Of a stretch of 50,234 nt of DNA, positions 43,128-50,234 are shown one piece after another (the stretch's first letter is position 1; the number at the start of each line of letters is the position of its first letter). The DNA is from an uncultured Spirochaetota bacterium. GTDB lineage: Bacteria; Spirochaetota; Brachyspiria; Brachyspirales; Brachyspiraceae. The notes beneath the pieces were generated by a model. The model had not been told where the DNA came from and searched no databases. It worked only from the letters and a program-made list of their open reading frames with translations. The translations under genes were made by a program, and so were the position numbers. The stretch covers positions 1-50,234 of the forward strand of contig CALXQJ010000016.1 of the NCBI GenBank assembly GCA_944390575.1. Reading direction: 5' to 3'.

Positions 43128-46007
43128 ATGAGTATAAAAAATAAAGTTATTTTATCAGTTTCTATAATAGTAATATTATCTCTATCTCCTACAGTTTACT
43201 TTAATATAAAAACAAATAAAGATATTGTATATGAATCTTCTTATGATATAGCTTTTAATTATTTTGAAAGTGTAATAAATGAATTTAATAATATTTTAAC
43301 AAAAGTTTCTATTGGAAATATATCTTTATCAGAACTTGCTAATGTGTCTTATAGTATACCTTCTACATATTTGGGTTATGATAAAAAAAATAGTGTAAAA
43401 AGAATAATAGAAAAATTTCATTTTAGTCAGAAAGATTTAAGTTATGTTATTGGTAATGGAATTTATTTTTCACCAGAATATGTTGATGCTAATCCTATTT
43501 TTGAGGGATTATATTCTATATATTTGTATAATGTAGGATCTGCTAATAGTTTGGCTGAATATACAGAATCTTTAGATTATACTAGAAAGGATTTTTATAC
43601 TTCTATTTTTATGATGGATCAAAATAATTCTTCTCAGAGAGCTTATTCTACATACTATTCAAAACCATATACTAAAATGCTAAATTATGATAGTGATATT
43701 ATATCTGTATCTTCTCCTATATTTGCTATGGATAATAGTACTATTATTGGAGTTTCTCTTTCAGATGTTTCATTATTTTTAGTTCATCAATTAATTACAA
43801 ATATTAGTAATATAGGTAATTTTAAAACTATTATTTATGATAATAGAGTTGGAGATATTATATATCATAATGATACAAATTATATACTAAAAAAGATTTC
43901 TAGTATATCCGAGATTACACCTTTGCTTAATAATATAGATATTAATGATAATTTAAATTTTAATGATGTAGTTAGTGATAAATATGCTATTTTCTCTAAA
44001 ACATTTAATAATGGCTTATATACTGCAATTATGTATGTAGATAAAGATTTCTTTACTCAGATATTAGATATTAGTAATTCTACAGCTTTAATTATATTAG
44101 TTATATCTATTATAGTAGTAGTAATACTTCTTAGTATTTTTGTACCTATTGCCTTTAGACCTTTAAATAAGATATATAGTACCCTTGAAGATAGTATTTA
44201 TAATAATAATGTATTTGTTGAGTTTAGTAGGGTAAGATCTCGTGATGTTTTATCTAGCATTAATAATTCTGCAATAATTGTTTATGATATGGTTCAGAGA
44301 GTATTTTCTAAAGTATATAAAACTTTAGAGTCTGGAAAAGAACAAAGTAATGTTTTGAGAGATAAGGTTGGTAGTATATCATATTCTGCTGATTCTATGA
44401 GAGAGTCTATTAATCTTATTATTGATAATTTAGCCTCACAGCAAGATGATGTAAAAAATGTAGAAAGTCGTAGTTTAGAAGTTCATAGTATTATAGGAAA
44501 TAGTTTGGCAGATTTAATACAGGTGACAGAGCTTACAAATAAGTTAAAAGATAAAATAGAAGAACAATATGAAAGTCTAAAAGATATAGGAAAAACATCT
44601 TCAGATATGGAAAAAGATGTTCAGGATGCTTCTTCTTATATTGCAGATGTAAAAACTACTTCTGAATCTATGTATGAGGCTAGTAAAGATAGTAAAGAAA
44701 AAGTTTTAAAAACAAAAGCTATAGCTACAAATTTATTAGCTTCTATTAAGGGAATTACAGGCTTTGTTAATTCTACTATAGATATTTCTCAGCAAACTAA
44801 TATGCTTGCTATGAATGCTGCTATAGAAGCTGCACATGCTGGAGATAAGGGAAAGGGATTTTCTGTAGTTGCTGAGGAGATACGTAAGCTTGCTACTACT
44901 ACACATTATCAGTCTGAGAGAGCTGGTAAGATTCTTAAGGATATAGAAAGAGAGATGTCTTTAATAATGAATAATATATCTGAGAGAGAAATGTATACAG
45001 ATAGAGTAATAGCTAAAAATAGAGATTTTGTAGAAGAGATCGCTAAGGTTAAAAGAATTATAGATGACAAATATATTACAAGTAGGGATATTACATACTC
45101 TATAGAGAAACTAAACAATGCTATTAATGATATAAAAGAGCAGTATTCTAATATATTTAATAAGATATCAAGATCTAAAGATAGTTTACTTAATTTATCT
45201 GAAATATCTAGAGATAATGATCATGCTATACGTAATGTTTCTCAGAATGCTGATAATATAGTACTTAAAATAAATAATATGGGAGAAGATATTCTTAATG
45301 TATTTAATTTAATTAAAGATATTAATGAGCTTTATACTATATCTACTACTTCTATGTCTGAACTTTATGATATTATTTCTAAATATATTATTAAGGATAT
45401 TGATGAAGTTATTAGAGAAAGGAAAGAGCATATAGATAATAATGAACGATCTACTATTAAATATAAATTCATACGTATATTATATTACTTTATTGTTTAT
45501 AAGTTTGGTAAAGAAAAACTTCAAGAGTTTATGAGCTTACTTCCAGAAGATTCAAAAGAATTATTTTTTGAAATAAAAAAACATAGATTGTCAAACAAGC
45601 CTTCTTTAGCTATTGGTATGTTTAATCCTATGAATACAATAATTAATGAGTTTTATACAGATTATGATGAGGCTATAATTGATATTGTTAATTATGATTT
45701 TAGTAAGATGCCTTTTTCTGTTAGATTAATGATAAATTTATTTTCTGGTATTATGCTTGCTAATATATTTGTTAATATTGTAAAAAATAGATATAAAAAT
45801 ATAAATATAGAAGTTCTAAAGTCTGATAGAAATAAGGTTGTTTATCATTTACATTATTTCCCACATTATGATCCACTTTTAGAACACTACTTTAAGTTTA
45901 TGATTTTTACTATATATAACTTTAAGTATAAAAAGAATGTTTCTGTTGATATTAGAAAATCTATTAAAGATGGATATATGTATACTGAGATTATTGTTAA
46001 TTGTTAA
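43128..46007 (+). CDS. methyl-accepting chemotaxis protein with extra C-terminal domain
   Basis: The protein (959 aa) is a membrane chemoreceptor. Helices at about 5-25 and 318-345 bracket a periplasmic sensor of the Cache kind. The cytoplasmic signalling region, about 400-755, has the conserved hairpin tip [20 protein letters not shown] at about 552-571, where CheW and CheA bind. No clear HAMP follows the second helix. The last 200 residues are unusual: they begin near 758 with a globular domain ([30 protein letters not shown], and histidine-rich [17 protein letters not shown]), not the usual CheB/CheR docking tail. It may sense or bind something inside the cell; I do not name the family. 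ATG 43128. Confidence 0.87.
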   Translation: MSIKNKVILSVSIIVILSLSPTVYFNIKTNKDIVYESSYDIAFNYFESVINEFNNILTKVSIGNISLSELANVSYSIPSTYLGYDKKNSVKRIIEKFHFSQKDLSYVIGNGIYFSPEYVDANPIFEGLYSIYLYNVGSANSLAEYTESLDYTRKDFYTSIFMMDQNNSSQRAYSTYYSKPYTKMLNYDSDIISVSSPIFAMDNSTIIGVSLSDVSLFLVHQLITNISNIGNFKTIIYDNRVGDIIYHNDTNYILKKISSISEITPLLNNIDINDNLNFNDVVSDKYAIFSKTFNNGLYTAIMYVDKDFFTQILDISNSTALIILVISIIVVVILLSIFVPIAFRPLNKIYSTLEDSIYNNNVFVEFSRVRSRDVLSSINNSAIIVYDMVQRVFSKVYKTLESGKEQSNVLRDKVGSISYSADSMRESINLIIDNLASQQDDVKNVESRSLEVHSIIGNSLADLIQVTELTNKLKDKIEEQYESLKDIGKTSSDMEKDVQDASSYIADVKTTSESMYEASKDSKEKVLKTKAIATNLLASIKGITGFVNSTIDISQQTNMLAMNAAIEAAHAGDKGKGFSVVAEEIRKLATTTHYQSERAGKILKDIEREMSLIMNNISEREMYTDRVIAKNRDFVEEIAKVKRIIDDKYITSRDITYSIEKLNNAINDIKEQYSNIFNKISRSKDSLLNLSEISRDNDHAIRNVSQNADNIVLKINNMGEDILNVFNLIKDINELYTISTTSMSELYDIISKYIIKDIDEVIRERKEHIDNNERSTIKYKFIRILYYFIVYKFGKEKLQEFMSLLPEDSKELFFEIKKHRLSNKPSLAIGMFNPMNTIINEFYTDYDEAIIDIVNYDFSKMPFSVRLMINLFSGIMLANIFVNIVKNRYKNINIEVLKSDRNKVVYHLHYFPHYDPLLEHYFKFMIFTIYNFKYKKNVSVDIRKSIKDGYMYTEIIVNC

Positions 46008-46081
46008 AAAATTATAATGATTTTTTATAATATTCCGACGTTATTAACATAATTATATTTTTTATAAGGTATAAAATATTT

Positions 46082-46447
46082 ATGAATATATTAAATAATT
46101 ATGATGTTAATTTTATAAATAAGAATAATAAAATTGAAAATATTAAAAGTAAATATAATTCTTCTACTAAGTTTAGTATAGATAGTGAAGTAGTTGATAA
46201 TAAAGATAGTCGTGAGACTGAGAAAAAACGCCTTAAAGAAGTATCTCAAGATTTTGAAGCTTTAATGATTAATCAGATGCTTAAAGAGATGAGAAAAACT
46301 GTAAATAAGAGTGAACTTATTAATGGTGGAGTAGCTGAAGAGATATTTGAAGATATGCTTTACGATGAATACGCAAAAGAGTTTTCAAAGACTAAGAGTT
46401 TTGGTCTTGCTGAGACTATTTATAATCAAATGGAAAAGTATATTTAA
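46082..46447 (+). CDS. flgJ: FlgJ-like rod-binding protein
   Basis: The 121-aa protein matches the N-terminal rod-capping domain of FlgJ: SQDFEALMINQMLKEMRKTV at about 57-77, then GGVAEEIFEDMLYDEYAKEF and GLAETIYNQM. It assists flagellar rod assembly. The muramidase domain of enterobacterial FlgJ is absent, as usual in spirochaetes. The first 40 residues are asparagine-rich and disordered. It follows the chemoreceptor gene after 74 bases and ends at a clear terminator. Confidence 0.87.
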   Translation: MNILNNYDVNFINKNNKIENIKSKYNSSTKFSIDSEVVDNKDSRETEKKRLKEVSQDFEALMINQMLKEMRKTVNKSELINGGVAEEIFEDMLYDEYAKEFSKTKSFGLAETIYNQMEKYI

Positions 46448-46467
46448 TAAAGTAATGTTTCTAATAA

Positions 46468-46507
46468 AAAAAAGAGCTTATATTGTTATGAATATGAGCT
46501 CTTTTTA
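46468..46507. terminator. terminator after flgJ
   Basis: AAAAGAGCTTATATT pairs with AATATGAGCTCTTTTT (with one G-U pair) around a GTTATG loop, followed on the plus strand by TTTTTATTTTAT. It lies between flgJ and the convergent oxidoreductase remnant. Confidence 0.85.
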
Positions 46508-46526
46508 TTTTATAATAAAAAATATA

Positions 46527-47394
46527 TTATATTTCTACAACTACTTTACCATTAGTGTGTCCAGTATCTACAAGTTGTAGTGCTTCATCAATATTTTCTA
46601 AGTTAAATTTATTATTGTTTATTCTTGGATTAATATTATTATCCTCAATTATTTTTGTGATATTTGCTAACTCTTCTCCATTAGATTTTACAAAGAAGAA
46701 TGAATATTCTTTATTTTCTCTTTTTGCTAATTTATCAAATTTATATCCAGTCATAGTAAATAATATTTTTAGTCACATAGTTTACATTATTTAAGACTTC
46801 CCAATATTTTTCTTTTTTATAATCAATATATCTTGATGCTCCTATACTAAGTATATGCTCTTTTGAACGTTCATTTCCAGATACAATTACCTCAAATCCA
46901 AAATACTTTAATATAGGTATGGCTATTTCTCCAAAACTGCCAGAACCTCCATCTATAAAAATAGTATCTCCTTTTTTATAGTTTACCAACTCTTCTTTAA
47001 TAATTTGATAAGTTGTTAAAGATGCTATTGCTGTTGCTACTTTATAGTCATAGTTATTAGGAATCTTAGCTACATATTTATGATTAATAGATATATATTT
47101 AGCAAATGCACCTATATTGTTCATAGGAAGATATGTATAAATTTTATCCCCCACTTTAAAGTTTTTTACATTTTCACCAACTTTTTCTATTATACCAGAG
47201 AACTCAGCTCCTATTCTTAAAGGCATACTATATTTTTCTAGTAATTTAAGTTTTCCTTTAATAATAAGTAAATCTAATGGGTTTACAGACGATGCCTTTA
47301 TTTTTATTAAAACTTCATCATTACTTATTTCAGGTATATTAGTATCTTTTAATATAGTTTTACCATTATATTTATTAATATATATAGCTTTCAT
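46527..47394 (-). pseudogene. zinc-type alcohol dehydrogenase / quinone reductase remnant
   Basis: Two fragments of one medium-chain dehydrogenase are present on the minus strand. The first, from ATG 47394, is 217 codons with the GroES-like part (NPLDLLIIKGK, RIGAEFSGIIEKVGENVKNF) and the nucleotide-binding FIDGGSGSFGEIAIPIL. It leaves frame after VNYV and ends at TAA 46741-46743. The second, in another frame (46754-46527), resumes with GYKFDKLAKRENKEY and finishes in the family C-terminus, GHTNGKVVVEI. Between them about 40 residues expected in this family are missing and the frame is shifted, so there is a deletion as well as a frameshift. The short repeat ACTATG occurs on both sides of the junction. 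The product would be non-functional. Confidence 0.75.
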
Positions 47395-47418
47395 AAATAT
47401 ATATACTTAATATAAATT

Positions 47419-49230
47419 TTACTTTTGATTATCATCTGTTTTTAGTACACTAATAAATGCGTCTTGTGGGATCTCTACACTACCAATAGCTTTCATTCTC
47501 TTTTTACCTTCTTTTTGTTTCTCTAATAATTTTCTTTTTCTTGTAATGTCTCCACCATAACATTTTGCAGTTACATTTTTTCTTAATGCACTAATATTTT
47601 CACGTGCTATAATTTTACCACCTATAGCAGCTTGTAGAGGAATTTGAAACATATGCTTTGGAATGAGAGTTTTTAATTTTTCTATAATTTGACGTCCTCT
47701 TACTTCAGCATTACTCTTATGCGACATAAAAGATAAAGCGTCAACAACCTCGCCATGTACAAGTATATCTATTTTTTCTATATTACTCTCTCTAAAGTCA
47801 GAAAAGTCATAATCAAAAGAAGCATAACCACGAGAAATAGATTTTAATTTATCATAAAAATCATATACAACTTCAATAAGAGGTAAGTCAAATCTAACTT
47901 CAGCTCTCTTTTCATCTAAGTAGTTAATAGAAGTTTGTGTACCGCGTCTATCTATACAAAGAGATATAACATTTCCTAAAAATTCAGTAGGTACAATAAT
48001 CAAAGCATTAATAAAAGGTTCATAACACTTATCTATATACTGCCCACTTGGAAAATCTGCAGGGTTATCAATCATCTTCTCTTCACCATTAGTGAGTTTT
48101 ATCTTTACCTCTACAGAAGGACTTGTAATAACAAGATTCAAATTAAACTCACGCTCAAGTCTCTCTTGTATAATTTCTAAATGTAAAAGTCCAAGAAAAC
48201 CGCATCTATATCCAAATCCAAGTGCAATAGAGCGTTCAGGTTCATATATTAAAGAAGCATCATTAAGTTTTAGTTTTTCTAATGCCTTTTGTAAACTTGC
48301 ATAATCTTCATTTTCAGCAGGGAAAATACCAGCAAATACCATAGGTAGAACTTCTTTATATCCTATTAAAGGTTCATTAGAAGGATTATTTTCTAATGTT
48401 ACAGTATCTCCTATTTTTATGTCTGAAATATTTTTTATACCAGCAATAATGTAGCCCACCTCACCACTTTTTAGCTCTGTAGATGATTTTAATCCAAGTA
48501 GCATAGTACCACATTCTTCTACATTATAAGAAGCTTTACTCTCCATTAAATGTATTCTGTCTCCTTTTTTTATAATGCCATCAAATACACGTACAATCAT
48601 AATAGCACCACGAAAAGCATCATAATAAGAATCAAAAATTAAAGCTCTTGTTTTTTCTTTAGTATTATCCTTAGGAGGTGGTATAAGTCTAACAACAGCT
48701 TCTAATATATCATCAATACCAATATCATTTTTTGCACTTGCAAGTACAACATCATCTTGATTAACACCAAATTCTTTTTCCATCTGTTCTTTACATAGGG
48801 GTATATTAGCAGCAGGTAAATCTATTTTATTTATAACAGGTACTATTTCTAAGTTATTTTCAAAAGCAAGATAAAAATTAGAAATAGTTTGAGCTTCTAC
48901 TCCTTGAGCTGCATCTACTACAAGTATAGCCCCCTCACAAGCAGCAAGTGACCTTGACACCTCATAAGTAAAGTCAACATGCCCAGGTGTATCTATTAAG
49001 TTAAAAGTATATACTTGTCCATCTTTAGCTTCATAAGATAATTTTACAGCCTGACTTTTTATTGTAATACCTCTTTCTCTTTCTATATCCATAGAGTCTA
49101 AAATTTGAGCTTTCATTTCACGACTTGATACGGCTTTTGTATGTTCTATTATTCTATCTGCCAATGTACTTTTACCATGATCTACATGTGCTATGATACA
49201 AAAATTTCTAATCTTTTGAGCGTATGACAT
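47419..49230 (-). CDS. lepA: elongation factor 4 (LepA)
   Basis: LepA (603 aa) is a translational GTPase that acts on paused or mistranslocated ribosomes. G-domain motifs: [13 protein letters not shown] (G1), [10 protein letters not shown] (G2), DTPGHVDF (G3) and NKIDLP (G4). Domains II, III and V follow as in EF-G, with [21 protein letters not shown], and the LepA-specific C-terminal domain has [23 protein letters not shown]. Length and motifs are normal. ATG 49230, with AAGGA farther than usual (13 bases) upstream. Confidence 0.96.
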   Translation of the reverse strand: MSYAQKIRNFCIIAHVDHGKSTLADRIIEHTKAVSSREMKAQILDSMDIERERGITIKSQAVKLSYEAKDGQVYTFNLIDTPGHVDFTYEVSRSLAACEGAILVVDAAQGVEAQTISNFYLAFENNLEIVPVINKIDLPAANIPLCKEQMEKEFGVNQDDVVLASAKNDIGIDDILEAVVRLIPPPKDNTKEKTRALIFDSYYDAFRGAIMIVRVFDGIIKKGDRIHLMESKASYNVEECGTMLLGLKSSTELKSGEVGYIIAGIKNISDIKIGDTVTLENNPSNEPLIGYKEVLPMVFAGIFPAENEDYASLQKALEKLKLNDASLIYEPERSIALGFGYRCGFLGLLHLEIIQERLEREFNLNLVITSPSVEVKIKLTNGEEKMIDNPADFPSGQYIDKCYEPFINALIIVPTEFLGNVISLCIDRRGTQTSINYLDEKRAEVRFDLPLIEVVYDFYDKLKSISRGYASFDYDFSDFRESNIEKIDILVHGEVVDALSFMSHKSNAEVRGRQIIEKLKTLIPKHMFQIPLQAAIGGKIIARENISALRKNVTAKCYGGDITRKRKLLEKQKEGKKRMKAIGSVEIPQDAFISVLKTDDNQK

Positions 49231-49264
49231 CTTACTTTGCTATCCTTAAATTATATTACGAGGT

Positions 49265-49293
49265 ATTATAATACAAAGACTTCTTTTTGTAAA
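49265..49293 (-). promoter_or_regulatory. lepA promoter
   Basis: TTTACA (49293-49288) and TATAAT (49270-49265) on the minus strand are 17 bases apart. The -35 box lies in the stop region of the DUF1796 gene, so lepA is probably expressed independently of that gene. Confidence 0.55.
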
Positions 49294-49298
49294 TGAGA

Positions 49299-50234
49299 TT
49301 AGTGTTCTTTTATTTTATATTGTTTTAATATTTTTAAAGTGTTATCTATATTGCACATCCAGCTTGGAATATTTTCTCTATTAGGTTTGTTATTTAAATC
49401 ATATATATGTATCATATCATCTTCTATTGAATTAAAAAATATTTTTTTAGTTTTTGTATTATAATGTCTTATAAATAATAAATTAATGTTGTCATTATTA
49501 TATGTTTTTCTAATATTGTATAATTTTTTTATTATTTCTTTTATATCTATTAAATTATTTTGCTTATCATATCCTGTCATATATACCATTAATACATTGC
49601 TGTTAGATAAATATTTTATAGTTCTTAAGATTCTATTATAGTATTTATTACTTATTTCAATATACTCTTTCTCAAAATCATTAGGATTTTGAGAAAAATC
49701 ATGCATATAATGAAGTAGTGTATTTTTATTAAAATATGCAAATTGTTTCTTATTATTTGAGTTTACTATAGTTTCTAATATAAAATCTTCTTTATTAAAG
49801 AAATTTTTAAATTTTGATTCAATAATATCTAAGTTTTTATATATTTCATTTCCACATACCCAGTCAAAAGGTGCAGAATATTTTCTTAAGTTTGCTTTCT
49901 TTAACATAGTAGCACACTGACAAGCACTTCCAATACTAAATATAAAGTCATATTCATATATATTTGAACTATAAGGCTTTATTTCTTCTTTGATAATATG
50001 ATTTTTTATTTCATTAATTTCTTTTTTTAGATTTTTGATATCATATAAATCATTTAATAATATTCTAATATTATCTCTCAATTTTTTTATAGGTATCCAC
50101 CAAACTATATTATTAATTATATTTTGGTGTTGTGTTGTGTTGTGTTGTGTTGTGTTGTGTTGTGTTGTGTTGTGTTGTGTTGTGTTGTGTTGTGTTGTGT
50201 TGTGTTGTGTTGTGTTGTGTTGTGTTGTGTTGTG
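49299..50234 (-). CDS. DUF1796-like papain-fold cysteine peptidase, 5' end outside window
   Basis: Residues such as FIFSIGSACQCATMLKKANLR and YSAPFDWV match DUF1796, a putative papain-like cysteine peptidase family often linked to surface-glycan genes. The conventional start would be TTG at 50081 (260 aa), without a ribosome-binding site. However the same frame stays open upstream: codons for NNIVWWIPIKK directly precede the TTG, a segment that looks like part of the same protein, and the frame then passes through the 5-bp array (TTQHN cycle) to the window edge. No ATG, GTG or TTG lies between the array and that segment, so the true start is probably beyond the window and the array is inside the gene. 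A five-base unit would shift the frame when copy number changes. Role unknown. Confidence 0.65.
   Translation of the reverse strand, partial: HNTTQHNTTQHNTTQHNTTQHNTTQHNTTQHNTTQHQNIINNIVWWIPIKKLRDNIRILLNDLYDIKNLKKEINEIKNHIIKEEIKPYSSNIYEYDFIFSIGSACQCATMLKKANLRKYSAPFDWVCGNEIYKNLDIIESKFKNFFNKEDFILETIVNSNNKKQFAYFNKNTLLHYMHDFSQNPNDFEKEYIEISNKYYNRILRTIKYLSNSNVLMVYMTGYDKQNNLIDIKEIIKKLYNIRKTYNNDNINLLFIRHYNTKTKKIFFNSIEDDMIHIYDLNNKPNRENIPSWMCNIDNTLKILKQYKIKEH
50127..50234. repeat. 5-bp tandem array, about 21.6 copies
   Basis: The unit GTTGT is repeated without break from 50127 to the window end. Read on the minus strand it is ACAAC, encoding the cycle TTQHN with no stop in any frame, and it enters the DUF1796 gene in frame. 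The true copy number is unknown, since the array continues to or past the edge. Confidence 0.97.

Noticed and set aside
50081..50081. TTG 50081 as true start of the DUF1796 gene
   Set aside because: It has no ribosome-binding site, and a protein-like segment (VWWIPIKK) precedes it in frame. It remains possible, and is mentioned in the feature.

Overview
The window looks like a chromosomal contig of a Brachyspira-type intestinal spirochaete. The DNA is very AT-rich and coding sequence fills almost everything. Supporting genes are periplasmic-flagellar (FlgJ-like rod protein, FlbB/MotE-like collar protein), chemotaxis (CheW, a large MCP), several spirochaetal lipoproteins and a LysM lipoprotein/secreted-protein pair. 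The genus is inferred from gene content and base composition; no rRNA or tRNA gene is present to confirm it. Both window ends are short tandem repeats, so this may be a whole contig broken at repeats rather than an arbitrary slice.

Layout. 1-2.6 kb: a 7-bp tandem array inside the predicted start of a leftward gene that leaves the window, preceded by a D12-class DNA adenine methyltransferase, then a GNAT acetyltransferase that looks leaderless. 2.6-5.8 kb: DUF58 protein, LysM/M23 peptidase, RlmN. 6.0-8.0 kb: a lipoprotein pseudogene with two in-frame amber codons, an 8-bp tandem array and a glycosyltransferase. 8.0-11.0 kb: LolC/E-LolD lipoprotein export genes, RecR and a YbaB-like protein. 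11.0-13.6 kb: pyrB-pyrC, preceded by a promoter, a 33-codon leader ORF and a terminator hairpin arranged as in pyrBI attenuation. 13.7-26.2 kb: GAF-SpoIIE phosphatase, PrmA, amidohydrolase lipoprotein, LepB, RecG, YkvA, PilZ protein, 5-formyl-THF cyclo-ligase, CheW, ROK kinase, FlbB-like protein and a receiver-SpoIIE phosphatase. 26.2-32.0 kb: RodA/PBP2, a bacterial XPB helicase and a TPR membrane protein. 32.1-37.0 kb: sucrose operon scrA-scrB-scrK with a LacI-family regulator and a visible operator-promoter. 37.1-50.2 kb: lipoprotein, LysM protein, two cyclophilins, M20 peptidase, MurJ, MCP, FlgJ, a decayed oxidoreductase, LepA and a DUF1796 protein whose frame runs through a 5-bp tandem array at the right edge.

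How it works together. The sucrose genes form a complete uptake and cleavage route: PTS import and phosphorylation, hydrolysis of sucrose-6-phosphate, fructokinase. The pyr genes form a pyrimidine operon that appears to sense UTP through coupled transcription and translation. Three tandem arrays (7, 8 and 5 bp units, none divisible by three) share the pentamer CAACA when read on the strand of the associated gene. They sit inside or just before genes near DNA modification or surface-glycan functions, which suggests slipped-strand phase variation.

The two most interesting signals are the pyrB leader/attenuator with its PyrB-PyrI zinc-domain fusion, and the set of CAACA-containing phase-variation arrays. 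No tRNA, rRNA, CRISPR array, insertion sequence or prophage was seen.
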